A DNA stretch of 64,000 nt from UBA2377 sp964429385 (GTDB lineage: Bacteria > Verrucomicrobiota > Verrucomicrobiia > Opitutales > Opitutaceae), in NCBI GenBank assembly GCA_964429385.1, contig CAYSBR010000018.1, positions 1 to 64,000 of the forward strand. The letters run 5' to 3'. How positions within the stretch are numbered: the stretch's first letter is position 1; every line of letters begins with the position of its first letter. The notes beneath the pieces are model-generated. The model made no database searches. It saw nothing but the letters and a program-made list of their open reading frames with translations, and was not told the origin of the DNA. A program made the position numbers and the translations under genes. This document shows positions 17,282 to 26,808 of the stretch, in pieces.

Positions 17282-18229
17282 ATGTCCTCCACCCAACTCG
17301 ATCAACTCAAGCAATTCACCAAAGTCGTGGCCGATACCGGCGATTTTGTGAGCATGAAGGAATACACGCCGCAGGATGCGACGACCAACCCCAGCCTCAT
17401 CCTGAAAGCCGCCGCCATGGCTGACTATGCCTGGTTGGTGGACAAGGCCCTGCAGGACGCCGGCACCCCGGCGCCCCTGCCCGTGGTGATCGACCGCCTG
17501 CTCGTCCTCTTCGGCCTGGAGATTCTCAAGATTGTGCCGGGCCGCGTCTCCACCGAGGTGGATGCCCGTCTGTCTTTCGATCGCGACGGCACTCTGGTGA
17601 AGGCTCGCGAAATCATCGGCCTTTACGAAAACGCCGGCATCCCCCGCGACCGTATCCTCATCAAGATCGCCTCGACTTGGGAAGGCATCAAAGCCGCCGA
17701 GATCCTCGAAAAGGAAGGCATCCACTGCAATCTCACCCTCCTCTTTTCCTTTGCCCAGGCCGTCGCCTGCGCCGAGGCCGGGGTGCAGCTCATCTCCCCC
17801 TTCGTCGGTCGCATCCTCGACTGGCACAAGAAGAGCACCGGAAAGGACTTCACCGCCGCCGAAGACCCGGGCGTGCAGTCCGTCACGCAAATCTACACCT
17901 ATTACAAGAAATTCGGCTATACGACCGAGGTGATGGGAGCGAGCTTCCGCAACAAAGGTGAAATCCTTGAACTCGCCGGCTGCGACCTCCTCACCATCGC
18001 GCCCGCTCTGCTCAGCGAGCTGAAGGCTTCGAGCGACCCGATCACCCGCAAGCTGGATCCGGCCAAGGCCGCCAATGCCAACCTCACCAAGGTCAGCTTC
18101 GACGAGAAAGCGTTCCGCTTTGCGCTGAACGAAGACGCCATGGCGACGGAGAAGACCGCCGAAGGCATCCGCCTCTTCTCCGCCGACATCGTGAAGCTCG
18201 AGCAGCTTATCCGCCAGAAGCGGGGCTGA
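17282..18229 (+). CDS. tal: Transaldolase
   Basis: Transfers dihydroxyacetone between sedoheptulose-7-phosphate and glyceraldehyde-3-phosphate in the non-oxidative pentose phosphate pathway. The 315-residue length fits the TalB class. Visible are YTPQDATTNPSLILKA, the Schiff-base lysine in ILIKIASTWEGIKAA, and NLTLLFSFAQAVACAEAGV with ISPFVGRILDW. The ATG at 17282 begins MSSTQLDQLKQFT; the open frame upstream runs into cca. The end overlaps the convergent MOSC gene by 23 bases. Confidence 0.96.
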   Translation: MSSTQLDQLKQFTKVVADTGDFVSMKEYTPQDATTNPSLILKAAAMADYAWLVDKALQDAGTPAPLPVVIDRLLVLFGLEILKIVPGRVSTEVDARLSFDRDGTLVKAREIIGLYENAGIPRDRILIKIASTWEGIKAAEILEKEGIHCNLTLLFSFAQAVACAEAGVQLISPFVGRILDWHKKSTGKDFTAAEDPGVQSVTQIYTYYKKFGYTTEVMGASFRNKGEILELAGCDLLTIAPALLSELKASSDPITRKLDPAKAANANLTKVSFDEKAFRFALNEDAMATEKTAEGIRLFSADIVKLEQLIRQKRG

Positions 18230-18719
18230 GCCCTGCTTCATACGCGATCAACTCCGCCGATCCCGGCGCCAATACGCCGTCGCTGAGGATCTTTGCGCGC
18301 AGCCCCCCCCGGCCGAGCAGCCAGGCTTCGGCTCCGGGGGCCACCGCCTGTTCCATCCAATAGCAAGGCTTGGCTTCGCCCATGCCCTCAAATTCGACCG
18401 GGCCAATCCGGAACCTTTGCCCGGCAAGCGCCTCCGGGTTCATCCCTTCCACCAGCACGTTGCGCCGAAACGCTCCCGCGGAAAGGTTCGGCACCCGCAA
18501 CGCCGCCTTGATCGCTTCATAGACTTCCCACGCAAAAAAAGTCACCTGCCCTTTGTAGTCCGGCTTGTAGTCGAAAAAGCGATCTCCTTCGAGCCCCCGC
18601 CCGGCCCGGCACACCACCTGCCCGACGCGCAGGATGGGGTTAGCCCCCGCCGGCTGCCCATGGTGCCCGAAATAGTTGTGTCCCGGCGACACGTAGAGCT
18701 CACGGATATTGATCTGCAC
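18207..18719 (-). CDS. MOSC-domain protein
   Basis: MOSC domains bind molybdenum cofactor or related sulfur carriers. The product of about 170 residues has SPGHNYFGHHG, the GRGLEGDRFFDY motif, FRRNVLVEGMNPEALAGQRF, the conserved cysteine in EAKPCYWME, and GGLRAKILSDG near the end. These match small stand-alone MOSC proteins. I chose the GTG at 18719, just before QINIRELYVSPG; the frame opens 19 codons earlier at 18776, overlapping the start of the divergent gene. Its substrate is unknown and no molybdenum enzyme is nearby. Confidence 0.8.
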   Translation of the reverse strand: MQINIRELYVSPGHNYFGHHGQPAGANPILRVGQVVCRAGRGLEGDRFFDYKPDYKGQVTFFAWEVYEAIKAALRVPNLSAGAFRRNVLVEGMNPEALAGQRFRIGPVEFEGMGEAKPCYWMEQAVAPGAEAWLLGRGGLRAKILSDGVLAPGSAELIAYEAGLSPASGG

Positions 18720-18774
18720 ACCCGACGCTAGCCCGGGCTTTACGCGGGACACAAGGCCCGGGTATGTGAAGACC

Positions 18775-20640
18775 ATGCCCGAGCCTCATCACCCCGTCCG
18801 CGGATTGCAATGGGACCTCGCACGTCAGATGGAGCGACTCGACTGGCTGCTGGCCCAGCTGCCCCGTTATGCCGACTGGGGTTACCAGGAGCTCTATCTG
18901 CATCTGGAGGATGCGGTGGCCTACCCCAGTTTGCCCTCTGTCGCCCGCCAGGATGCCCTCTCCTACCGGCAAATGGAACGCCTGGTCGCGACCGCCACGC
19001 GTCACGGCATCGGCGTCGTGCCCATCGTCAACCTGCTCGGGCACACGCAGTATCTGATCAAAACCCCCGAGCTACGCGACCTGAACGAACTGCGCGCCGC
19101 CGATGGATTGCCGCTTCCTCAAGGCCAGATCTGCCCGCTGCACCCGCGCACCCTTGAAGTGGCGGAAGCCCTGCTCCGCGACATGCGGCCCTTCTGCACC
19201 ACCGGCAAGGTTCATGTCGGCCTCGATGAATCGTTTCATCTCGGCAAATGCCCCCGCTGCCAGGAGGAAGTCGCCCGGATCGGGCTGGGCGGGCATTTCG
19301 CCCGGCATGTCAACCGGCTGCACCAGCTCGTTTCCCGGCTCGATCTGAAGATGGGCCTGTGGGCCGATATGCTTTACTTCGTCCCCGAAGCGATCCCCCA
19401 GCTACCTTCCGGCATCACGGCCTACGACTGGTATTACTATCCCTTCCGTAAAAAGCCCCGGGTGGAATTTTTCAATTTTGCCGAGAGGGATCTGCATCCG
19501 GCACTCAAACGCCAAGGCATTCATTATTATGGCTGCCCGATGAACGGCGCCTTCCGCCACGAGCCTCTGCCCCATTTCACCGACCGACTGGGCAACCTCC
19601 TCTCCTGGTGGCAACGCTGCGCCGCGACCAAGGCCGACGGCATGCTCATCACTTCATGGGAGCCCTCCCGCCTCGCCATGGAGTTAACCACGGTGGTGGA
19701 CGCCGCCGCCGCCAGCCTCTGGCTTGAGCCCCACTCCACGAAGCCGGAAGAAATGCTGACGCGCGGCTTTGCCCGGGTTTTCGGTCGCAAGTGCGCCCGC
19801 CGGGCCGCGCACGTGGCGTTGTCGTCAGACAAGTTCCCCTTCAGCGGCTACCCGCGCTGGCAGGTGAACGAACGTTGGGATACCGTTTCACGACGCGAAT
19901 CGCTCAAGGGGTATCACACCGAAGTGGCGCATTTCACCAGACTGGCCAAAGCATCCCGGCGGTTGCCCACCCCTTTGCGGGCCAGTGTGGAATTCCGCCA
20001 CTATCTGGCTGTCCGCGACCTTTTTGTGCGCACGGCCGCCCGCGAACCCGCCCAGCCGTCAGCCACGTTGCGTGCCTTGACCAAGCGCTATGAGAAAGCG
20101 CTCACGACAGGCTTGCACGCAGCCCGCATCCTGTGGACCACCACCCGGGATCGCCGGCAGTATGGCCCGAATGAACGTATATTAGCCAACGACGCCGCCC
20201 GACTCCGTGCCTGGTTGCGAGGTCAGCCGGTCTTTGGCGGCCGCTGGCAGCTTTGCTACCGGGTGCGAAACATTGCCCCCGCCGTACAATTGGTCGGCGT
20301 GGAACAACAACAGCCCGACGGCACCTGGCGGCTGCTGCAGTCCTGCCACACCATCGAATTTCAAGCCCAGGCCGCCCGACCGGATGGCACCCTCGTCAGG
20401 GAGCATGCCGCCCCGATCATTTGGGACGATCAACGGCAAACGCTGCCACAGCTGCGCTTCATCCTGCGCGGCGTGGGCCAGGTACAGCTGGAAGACATTG
20501 AGTTGAGCGCCGGACGCGCCTATCGGCGCGGCCAATCCGGCCCCCGCAAGCTCGGCCGGCCGGTGATCAAACGAGGGTTGCCCCAACTGGACTGGGCACG
20601 AAACGAAGCGATCAGGCTGCTGACTTGGTCTGAAACCTAG
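18775..20640 (+). CDS. Glycoside hydrolase family 20-like protein
   Basis: The 621-residue protein resembles the GH20 beta-N-acetylhexosaminidase TIM barrel: RGLQWDLARQMERLDWLL, YLHLEDAVAYP, VVPIVNLLGHTQYL, the catalytic-type Asp-Glu pair in KVHVGLDESFHLG (D151, E152), ADMLYFVP, and a tryptophan-rich strand SWEPSRLAMELT. It lacks a signal peptide and the usual N-terminal GH20b domain, so it would act in the cytoplasm. The C-terminal 230 residues are not recognised. It is divergent from the MOSC gene and convergent with the S9 peptidase. The exact sugar specificity cannot be called. Confidence 0.72.
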   Translation: MPEPHHPVRGLQWDLARQMERLDWLLAQLPRYADWGYQELYLHLEDAVAYPSLPSVARQDALSYRQMERLVATATRHGIGVVPIVNLLGHTQYLIKTPELRDLNELRAADGLPLPQGQICPLHPRTLEVAEALLRDMRPFCTTGKVHVGLDESFHLGKCPRCQEEVARIGLGGHFARHVNRLHQLVSRLDLKMGLWADMLYFVPEAIPQLPSGITAYDWYYYPFRKKPRVEFFNFAERDLHPALKRQGIHYYGCPMNGAFRHEPLPHFTDRLGNLLSWWQRCAATKADGMLITSWEPSRLAMELTTVVDAAAASLWLEPHSTKPEEMLTRGFARVFGRKCARRAAHVALSSDKFPFSGYPRWQVNERWDTVSRRESLKGYHTEVAHFTRLAKASRRLPTPLRASVEFRHYLAVRDLFVRTAAREPAQPSATLRALTKRYEKALTTGLHAARILWTTTRDRRQYGPNERILANDAARLRAWLRGQPVFGGRWQLCYRVRNIAPAVQLVGVEQQQPDGTWRLLQSCHTIEFQAQAARPDGTLVREHAAPIIWDDQRQTLPQLRFILRGVGQVQLEDIELSAGRAYRRGQSGPRKLGRPVIKRGLPQLDWARNEAIRLLTWSET

Positions 20641-20661
20641 TGCCGCAGACCGGTTTCCCGC

Positions 20662-22566
20662 TTACCTGGAATTCTTGGCCGGCACGTATTGCTTCAGGAA
20701 AGCGTCCACTTCCTTGTAGAAGGCGATGCGCTTTTCCTCGTCGCGGAAGCCATGCCCCTCGTCACGCTCCACCATCAGCTTGTAGGGCACATTGGCTCGC
20801 TTGAGCGCCCGCTCGATATCATAGGCATGATGGATGCGAACCCGGGGATCGTTCCGCCCATAAGCCATCAGCAGCGGCACACGGACACGGTCCGCAAAGT
20901 GAACCGGTGAAGTGGCCCGGATGCGCTCACGATCCTCCGCCTTGGCAAGATCACCCAGGCGGGTGTGCATCCAGTGCATACGCCGGGCGGGAATCGCCTT
21001 GGGAATGAGATCCTCAATATTGACCACGCCCACGTAATTGATGCCGGCAATGTAAAGTTCGGGCGTATAGACTAGGCCGGCCATGGTCGCATAGCCGCCA
21101 TAGCTGGCGCCGGAGATCACAATCAGCGCGGGATCGGCAATGCCCTCGGCGATCGCCCACTTCACGCCGTCGGTCAGATCATCCTGCATTTCCAAGCCCC
21201 ATTTTTTGAAGCCGGCGGCTTCAAACCAGTGCCCATAACCACCGGAGCCGCGATAATTCACCTGCAAAACAGCGAAGCCGCGATTGGCGTAAAATTGAAC
21301 CTCCGGGTTAAAACCCCAATCATCGCGAATACCATAGGGCCCACCATGAGGATGGATGATCAGGGGCAGTCCCTTGGCGGCACGCCCCGCCGGCAGCGTC
21401 AGATAACCATGCAGGGTAAGCCCATCACGAGCCTGGTAGGAAACCGGCTTCGTCACCGCCATCTGGTCGGGGTCGATTTTCGGATTTATAACGGCAACCT
21501 CATCCAGCTTCTGAGTCCGACGATCATAAAGGTAATACACGCCCGGATCGCGGTCACTGTACGAGTGAAACAGGATTCTCGATCCATCCTCGGAAATCTG
21601 CACAGGGTGATGCACCGTGCCCGGCAAGGCCCTTTCCATGCGTTGATGGATTCCCCGCATATCGCCATCCAACCAGTGAAACCTCTGCCAGTCCGCCGCA
21701 TAACTGACACCTATGATTTTCTTTTTGAACGAATCGTAAATGACATCCGCAACATCATAGGTGTCATCCGCATGGACCAACTCCAATTCGATGGATGAAG
21801 CCGAGGTGTCATAGCGAAAGACCGCATCCGTTCTGCGCCCAAGATTGGAAGCCACATAAACCGTGCGATTATCACCATCAAACGCCAAAGGCCTCCAGCC
21901 CGGGGCATCAAACTCACTACGGGCGACCTCCCGCCACTCCGCCCGGTTCGCTTCGCGATAAAGCACCTTGTTCACACGCTCCGTGTGATCACTGACAACG
22001 GCAAACCTCACGACATCGTCCCGATCCAGCACATAGTAGCTCACATTGCCAGGAGCTCGCGCGATGGGCGCAGACAATCTTCCGGTGCGAACATCCAAGC
22101 GAGCCACATCCCACCAATCATTGTGAGTGATCGCAGCCTGTACCAGCATCGCACGGGAGTCATCCTTCGCCCGCCGGATGAAACTGACCGACCGCCCCGG
22201 CTTCAGATTGGAAGGATCTGAGCCATCAGGGTTCACTGCATACAGCGAGAATTCTTCCTTACCCCGATCATCCACCATGAACAGTATCCTCTCATTCCCT
22301 ACCCAGAAAGGGTTGATAGCATCCTTGTCGTCGAAATTGCTCAGTAACGCCCGGGTCTTTTTTTCCAAATCAATCACCGCAAGATTCTGCCGGCCGTTAA
22401 AAGACGTGAGATAAAGGATGCGTTTCCCATCCGGGGAAAAACGGAGGCCAGACATTGCAGGAACCTGAAAGAAGTCCTCGACAGGAAGCTCAGGAGGTTG
22501 AGCCAGCGACATCGAGAGACCACCAAGCAACAGAATAACAGGAACGATCAAGTTACGCAGTTTCAT
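20662..22566 (-). CDS. Secreted S9-family prolyl oligopeptidase-like peptidase
   Basis: The 634-residue protein has a signal peptide (hydrophobic LIVPVILLLGGLSMSLA), an N-terminal beta-propeller with WD40-like strands (SPDGKRILYLTS, SEDGSRILFHSY) and a C-terminal alpha/beta-hydrolase. The catalytic triad is visible: Ser488 in GASYGGYA, Asp573 in AYGRNDPRV and His605 in DEGHGF. It probably degrades peptides in the periplasm. The TonB receptor upstream on the same strand ends in its own terminator, so coupling is by proximity only. Base composition looks visibly less GC-rich than neighbouring genes, possibly indicating a different origin. Confidence 0.92.
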   Translation of the reverse strand: MKLRNLIVPVILLLGGLSMSLAQPPELPVEDFFQVPAMSGLRFSPDGKRILYLTSFNGRQNLAVIDLEKKTRALLSNFDDKDAINPFWVGNERILFMVDDRGKEEFSLYAVNPDGSDPSNLKPGRSVSFIRRAKDDSRAMLVQAAITHNDWWDVARLDVRTGRLSAPIARAPGNVSYYVLDRDDVVRFAVVSDHTERVNKVLYREANRAEWREVARSEFDAPGWRPLAFDGDNRTVYVASNLGRRTDAVFRYDTSASSIELELVHADDTYDVADVIYDSFKKKIIGVSYAADWQRFHWLDGDMRGIHQRMERALPGTVHHPVQISEDGSRILFHSYSDRDPGVYYLYDRRTQKLDEVAVINPKIDPDQMAVTKPVSYQARDGLTLHGYLTLPAGRAAKGLPLIIHPHGGPYGIRDDWGFNPEVQFYANRGFAVLQVNYRGSGGYGHWFEAAGFKKWGLEMQDDLTDGVKWAIAEGIADPALIVISGASYGGYATMAGLVYTPELYIAGINYVGVVNIEDLIPKAIPARRMHWMHTRLGDLAKAEDRERIRATSPVHFADRVRVPLLMAYGRNDPRVRIHHAYDIERALKRANVPYKLMVERDEGHGFRDEEKRIAFYKEVDAFLKQYVPAKNSR

Positions 22567-22620
22567 ACTGAGGCAGGATCTATAAAGCCTTTAAAACCGC
22601 AAGCATCGGGAAGTGGATAT

Positions 22621-22652
22621 AAAAAAGCGGGCCTCCCTTGTGGGAGGCCCGC
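22621..22652 (-). terminator. Intrinsic terminator of the TonB receptor gene
   Basis: On the minus strand a perfect 11-bp stem GCGGGCCTCCC / GGGAGGCCCGC (22627-22652, 4-base loop) is followed by six T (22621-22626). It sits 40 bases after the receptor stop and before the S9 peptidase start. Confidence 0.92.
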
Positions 22653-22692
22653 TGGACATCTGTCAGTCCTGCATGATTACAGGATTGCCTGA

Positions 22693-25362
22693 TTAGAACT
22701 CCTTGCGGACGCGGACGTAAACGAAGCGGCCAAGGGCACCCGCACCATAGGTGTTGGGATCAAAGCCACCCGTATCACGGCCGATCGCCGGGGGCAGCTT
22801 GTCGAGGACGTTGTTGGCACCCACCGTGAGGGTGGTGCCGCCAAAGAATCCGCGATAGCTGACCGCAAGTGAGGCGACCGTATAGGGATTCTCACCCCAG
22901 CCCGCCACCGTGTAGGCATCATTGAAGTATTTGCCGATGTAGTCGGCTGCGGCCGAGGCGGACCAATCCTTGTAGCGCCAGCCCACCGAGGCCACACCAC
23001 GCCATTTTGGATTGTTCCAAAGGCCGATGTTGTCGAAGTAGCCGCCACCAAGACCGGAGTCAGAGCCGATTTCAACCGTGCGAGTGGCCTCGACACGGAA
23101 GTTGAAATCGCCCGCCCGAGTGTTGCTGAGCAGGTAGTTCACCCCGATATCATACCCTTGATAGATCTGATAGGCATCAGGATTATTCGAGGGCACCGAC
23201 TCGATACGGGCAATCGGGCCTCCAGGAGTCTCACGTACAATGGCATTCGGGAACTGCGCACGTCCACGGTCCGAGAGGAGGTAGGCAGCACTTGGCGTCA
23301 CGATGACCTGATTGATGCGGAACTTGAAGTAGTCCACATTGAAGGAGAGCCCCTTGACGGCGGGAATATCCACCACCAAGCCGTAGTAGTTGGTTTCACC
23401 TTCTTCAGGGAGGAGGTTGGGATTGCCGCCCGTGACCACGCGTTGCTGTTGGGGGGGATCCGAAGGGCGATCCGGATCCTGTAACAGCGTAGAAGAGAAC
23501 CCGATCGTCTGGGAAGCATACAGCAGGGGCAGCGCCGGCGCCTGGAACGATTCCGAGTAGGACGCCCGCAGCAGCACATTCGCCACCTTGTTTTCCGGGA
23601 AACGATACTTGGCCCCGATCTTCGGCTTGGTCGTATCGCCGAAATCGCTGTAGTCCTCATAACGGGCTGCCAGCTGGACTTCAAATGACTTGGTGACAGG
23701 CACGCTGACTTCGACATACGCCGAATACACATCGCGCTCGCCCCGCAGCGGAAGACCGCCACCGGAACCGAGATAAGCCGCCGTGTCCGGATTCGTCTGG
23801 ATGCGATCATTGCGCACCTCAACGCCGGCCGCAACGCCCACATCGCCACCGGGGAGCGAGAAGAGGGAGCCATTGGTGACAGTGGCATCCCAAACAACGC
23901 CTTCACCCTTGTTCGAACCTGTGGAGGTGGTGAACAATGCGTTGACCAACCCCTGCGGATTCGGGCCGAACGGGTTGAAGTAAACCCCACTGAAACCGGA
24001 GAGCGTGCCGTTGAGGGCCGCCTGATAGGTGGTCGCACGGATGGCGTTGCGCGCGATAATGGTGGCTTGGCTGAAGCCATAGGAAAGACCGCTCTCCCAC
24101 TCCCAATCACCGAAGTTACCGCGGACACCACCCAAGAAGCTGGCACTGACGGTATCGACGTCGAACTTGCGCACCGGACCGAAATTGGTGCGGCCCAAGA
24201 TCGTGGTCACCGGGATGCCGAAGGGGTTGTAGGGGCTGCTGACGGGCAGCGATAGACCTTCCGTCGGGAAGTTGATGACGCCCGGCGTAAACGCATAGTA
24301 GGTGCTGTTGCTCGCGAACACGGCCTGGCCGAAGACCTGAACGTTCTCAGAGACTTCGTGCACCATCTGGGCATAGGCGCTCAGATAGTCATAAGCCGGA
24401 TACCGCTGGTAGGTTTCCGCGAAATTGTAACGGTTTTCATTACCCACCGTAGTCACGCGCACAAAGTCAGCCAGCGTCGGGTTCGAAAGCTGCCCGCCGC
24501 CGTTGATGACCAAAGTGCCGCTCGCCGGAACCCCGAGCACCGCAGCCAGCGCCGCATTGATGGTGATATTGGCCGGCCAGTTCAGCGTGCTGTTTTGGTT
24601 CGAGCCTTTGTTTGCCCCGAGAGCAGGGACATAGTCGGTCGTAGTAACACCGTAATCGCGCAGGAAGTTGGAGTTCGCACTCTTATAGTCGAACGCCACC
24701 ATCGCCCGGGTCTTGCCCGTGCCGGCGCCAGCCACGACGCTGAACTGCTTCACGCCGGTATCATGATCGAGGGTGTTGCCGTAGTAACCGGCAACGGAAA
24801 GCCCGGTGTAGTTCTGCTTCAACTTGATGTTGAACACGCCCGTGAGAGCGTCCGCACCATAAATGGCCGAGGCGCCGTCCTTCAGGAATTCAACACTCTC
24901 AATCGCCGCAGCGGGCAAGCTGTTGAAGTCGAACACCTGACGGTTGCCACCGGTGGCGAAGGCGTAGCTGACCGGGCGGCGACCGTTCACCAGCACCAGG
25001 AAGCGCTCCGAACCGAGGCCACGCGGATTGGCCGTCGCCGCACCACGGGTAAAACTGGCCGTCTGGTAGATCGAGTTGGCTGAACCGGTGTTGAACGGCA
25101 GGCTCTGGATGAAATCACCGATATTGGTGTAGCCCTTCGACTCGATGTCAGTCGCCGTATAGGCAACGACGGGAGCAGGCGTCTCAATATCAAGGCGTTT
25201 CACGCGGGAGCCGGTGACTTCGAACTTCTCGAGCGTTACGGTCTCATCATCTTTGCTCGGGTTACTGGCAGCAGTTGGTTGAGCCACTGCGAACGGGCTG
25301 AAGCCCACGCTCAACGCGAGCGCAAGCGATGCCCAAAACTTCCTTTCGGAATGTTTGTTCAT
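22693..25362 (-). CDS. TonB-dependent outer-membrane receptor
   Basis: The 889-residue protein has a signal peptide (SLALALSVGFSPFAVAQ), a TonB-box-like VTLEKFEVTGSRVK, and a plug domain (TNIGDFIQSLPF, RGLGSERFLVLVNGRRP, AAIESVEFLKDGASAIYGADALTGVFNI). A long 22-strand-type barrel ends in the aromatic VYVRVRKEF. It imports an unknown large substrate using proton-motive force through TonB. It is similar in style to the large receptor families of Opitutaceae and Caulobacter-like scavengers. A compound hairpin lies in its leader and a strong terminator follows. Confidence 0.95.
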   Translation of the reverse strand: MNKHSERKFWASLALALSVGFSPFAVAQPTAASNPSKDDETVTLEKFEVTGSRVKRLDIETPAPVVAYTATDIESKGYTNIGDFIQSLPFNTGSANSIYQTASFTRGAATANPRGLGSERFLVLVNGRRPVSYAFATGGNRQVFDFNSLPAAAIESVEFLKDGASAIYGADALTGVFNIKLKQNYTGLSVAGYYGNTLDHDTGVKQFSVVAGAGTGKTRAMVAFDYKSANSNFLRDYGVTTTDYVPALGANKGSNQNSTLNWPANITINAALAAVLGVPASGTLVINGGGQLSNPTLADFVRVTTVGNENRYNFAETYQRYPAYDYLSAYAQMVHEVSENVQVFGQAVFASNSTYYAFTPGVINFPTEGLSLPVSSPYNPFGIPVTTILGRTNFGPVRKFDVDTVSASFLGGVRGNFGDWEWESGLSYGFSQATIIARNAIRATTYQAALNGTLSGFSGVYFNPFGPNPQGLVNALFTTSTGSNKGEGVVWDATVTNGSLFSLPGGDVGVAAGVEVRNDRIQTNPDTAAYLGSGGGLPLRGERDVYSAYVEVSVPVTKSFEVQLAARYEDYSDFGDTTKPKIGAKYRFPENKVANVLLRASYSESFQAPALPLLYASQTIGFSSTLLQDPDRPSDPPQQQRVVTGGNPNLLPEEGETNYYGLVVDIPAVKGLSFNVDYFKFRINQVIVTPSAAYLLSDRGRAQFPNAIVRETPGGPIARIESVPSNNPDAYQIYQGYDIGVNYLLSNTRAGDFNFRVEATRTVEIGSDSGLGGGYFDNIGLWNNPKWRGVASVGWRYKDWSASAAADYIGKYFNDAYTVAGWGENPYTVASLAVSYRGFFGGTTLTVGANNVLDKLPPAIGRDTGGFDPNTYGAGALGRFVYVRVRKEF

Positions 25363-25395
25363 TGTAGTTAATCAGTTGTGTGTTGTGTGTTTAGG

Positions 25396-25427
25396 CAAGA
25401 GAGCGGGCTAGCCCGCATGTTCTCTTG
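25396..25427 (-). promoter_or_regulatory. Compound inverted repeat in the TonB receptor leader
   Basis: Nested arms: CAAGAGA (25396-25402) pairs with TCTCTTG (25421-25427), and inside them GCGGGC-TA-GCCCGC (25403-25416) is perfectly palindromic, with a 4-base bulge. It ends 34 bases upstream of the receptor ATG and could form an RNA hairpin in the leader or a DNA operator. The rest of the 221-base gap to purK shows no gene. Confidence 0.5.
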
Positions 25428-25583
25428 GTTATGACAAATGCAATTTCCGTGCCGGAACTCAACCCATTTTTATGACACCCAGGTTACGCCCCGGCGGGGA
25501 GTATCGCCTGCTTGTAACACAAAACTCCCAGCGTTTCTCTTTCGCCAGGCAATCCAAGCGGCCCAAAGGGCCCGCATTATGCT

Positions 25584-26726
25584 CTACGCCAACAGGCTGC
25601 TCTTCAGTGCTTCCGCCCGTTCCAAGGCCACGGCCAACTCCTGTGCGCGAACTGTGAAGTGCCCCATCTTCCGACCGGGCTTCGGTTGCGCTTTGCCATA
25701 GAGATGTAATTTCGCCCCACCCGCCAACAATCCGGCCCAATCAGGCTCTCTATTATTCCAAGCATCGCCCAAGAGATTGACCATCACCACCGGGGACAGG
25801 AGAGTCACATCGCCGAGCGGCAGCCCGCAAATCGCCCGCACTTGTTGCTCAAACTGTGAAGTGGCACAGGCATCCAGCGTCCAATGCCCGCTGTTGTGCG
25901 TCCGGGGGGCCAGTTCGTTGACCAACACTTCTCCGCTGGAAGTCACAAACAGCTCCACCCCCATGATCCCGACCAGCCCGATCTTCTCCGCAATCGTCAC
26001 CGCCAGCGTTTCCGCTGTCGCCGCGATCGCGGGGCTGACCCGGGCCGGAACCAGGGAGAAGTCCAGAATGTGGTGGGTGTGCAGATTCTCGGTCAGAGGA
26101 AACGCGCGCGTCTCTCCATTCACCGCCCGGGCCACGACCACGGAAACCTCGCAGACAAAATTCACAAACTGCTCAATAACGACGGGATGTCCGGCAAAAC
26201 GCTCCAGCGCCACGGGCAAATCCACTTCGCTCATGAGCTTGAGCTGCCCTTTGCCATCGTAGCCGAAATCCGCCGTTTTCACCACGCAGGGCAGCCCCAC
26301 GCCACGGATGGCCTGCTCCAATGCGCGCTTCCCCGTTTCGTCGGCCGCAGACGTCACCTCCGCGAATTTCGCATGGGGGAATCCGTTCCGCTTCAACCAG
26401 TTCTTCTCTCTGGAGCGATTCTGGCAGATTTCGAGCACCTGCCACTGCGGGCACAACCGCGTCACCCCTTCAATCGCCCGCAATGGCGCCGCGGGGACAT
26501 TCTCAAATTCATAGGTGACGACATCGCACTCCCGTGCAAACGCCGTCAGAGCCGCCACATCCTCATAGGGAGCATTGACCTCTTTACGCGCCACTTCGCC
26601 CGCCGGACACGGCCCCACCGGCTCATAGACGTGCACATGGTAGCCAAGCTGGGCGGCCGCTTGCGCCAACATGCGGCCGAGCTGGCCACCGCCCAATACA
26701 CCGATGGTTTTGCCGGGAAGAATCAT
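25584..26726 (-). CDS. purK: 5-(carboxyamino)imidazole ribonucleotide synthase
   Basis: ATP-dependent carboxylation of AIR to N5-CAIR in purine synthesis. The 380-residue ATP-grasp protein begins MILPGKTIGVLGGGQLGRML and has VTYEFENVP, LPCVVKTADFGYDGKGQ, the ATP-grasp FVCEVSVVVARAVNGE, and NELAPRTHNSGHWTLDACATSQFEQ, all PurK signatures. The ATG at 26726 matches the family start; an in-frame Met at 26768 is possible. It follows purE by 82 bases on the same strand. Confidence 0.96.
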   Translation of the reverse strand: MILPGKTIGVLGGGQLGRMLAQAAAQLGYHVHVYEPVGPCPAGEVARKEVNAPYEDVAALTAFARECDVVTYEFENVPAAPLRAIEGVTRLCPQWQVLEICQNRSREKNWLKRNGFPHAKFAEVTSAADETGKRALEQAIRGVGLPCVVKTADFGYDGKGQLKLMSEVDLPVALERFAGHPVVIEQFVNFVCEVSVVVARAVNGETRAFPLTENLHTHHILDFSLVPARVSPAIAATAETLAVTIAEKIGLVGIMGVELFVTSSGEVLVNELAPRTHNSGHWTLDACATSQFEQQVRAICGLPLGDVTLLSPVVMVNLLGDAWNNREPDWAGLLAGGAKLHLYGKAQPKPGRKMGHFTVRAQELAVALERAEALKSSLLA

Positions 26727-26808
26727 TTTCTCAGGAGGAATCCGCGAGAACAGAGGGAAAGAAACCAACGGTCAAATGCTCCGTTGCCCGGTTTCATTTC
26801 CCCGGGGG

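Noticed and set aside
18731..18761. GCCCGGG repeated twice near the MOSC / GH20-like divergent starts
   Set aside because: Short GC-only words expected by chance at this composition; no geometry that suggests a function.
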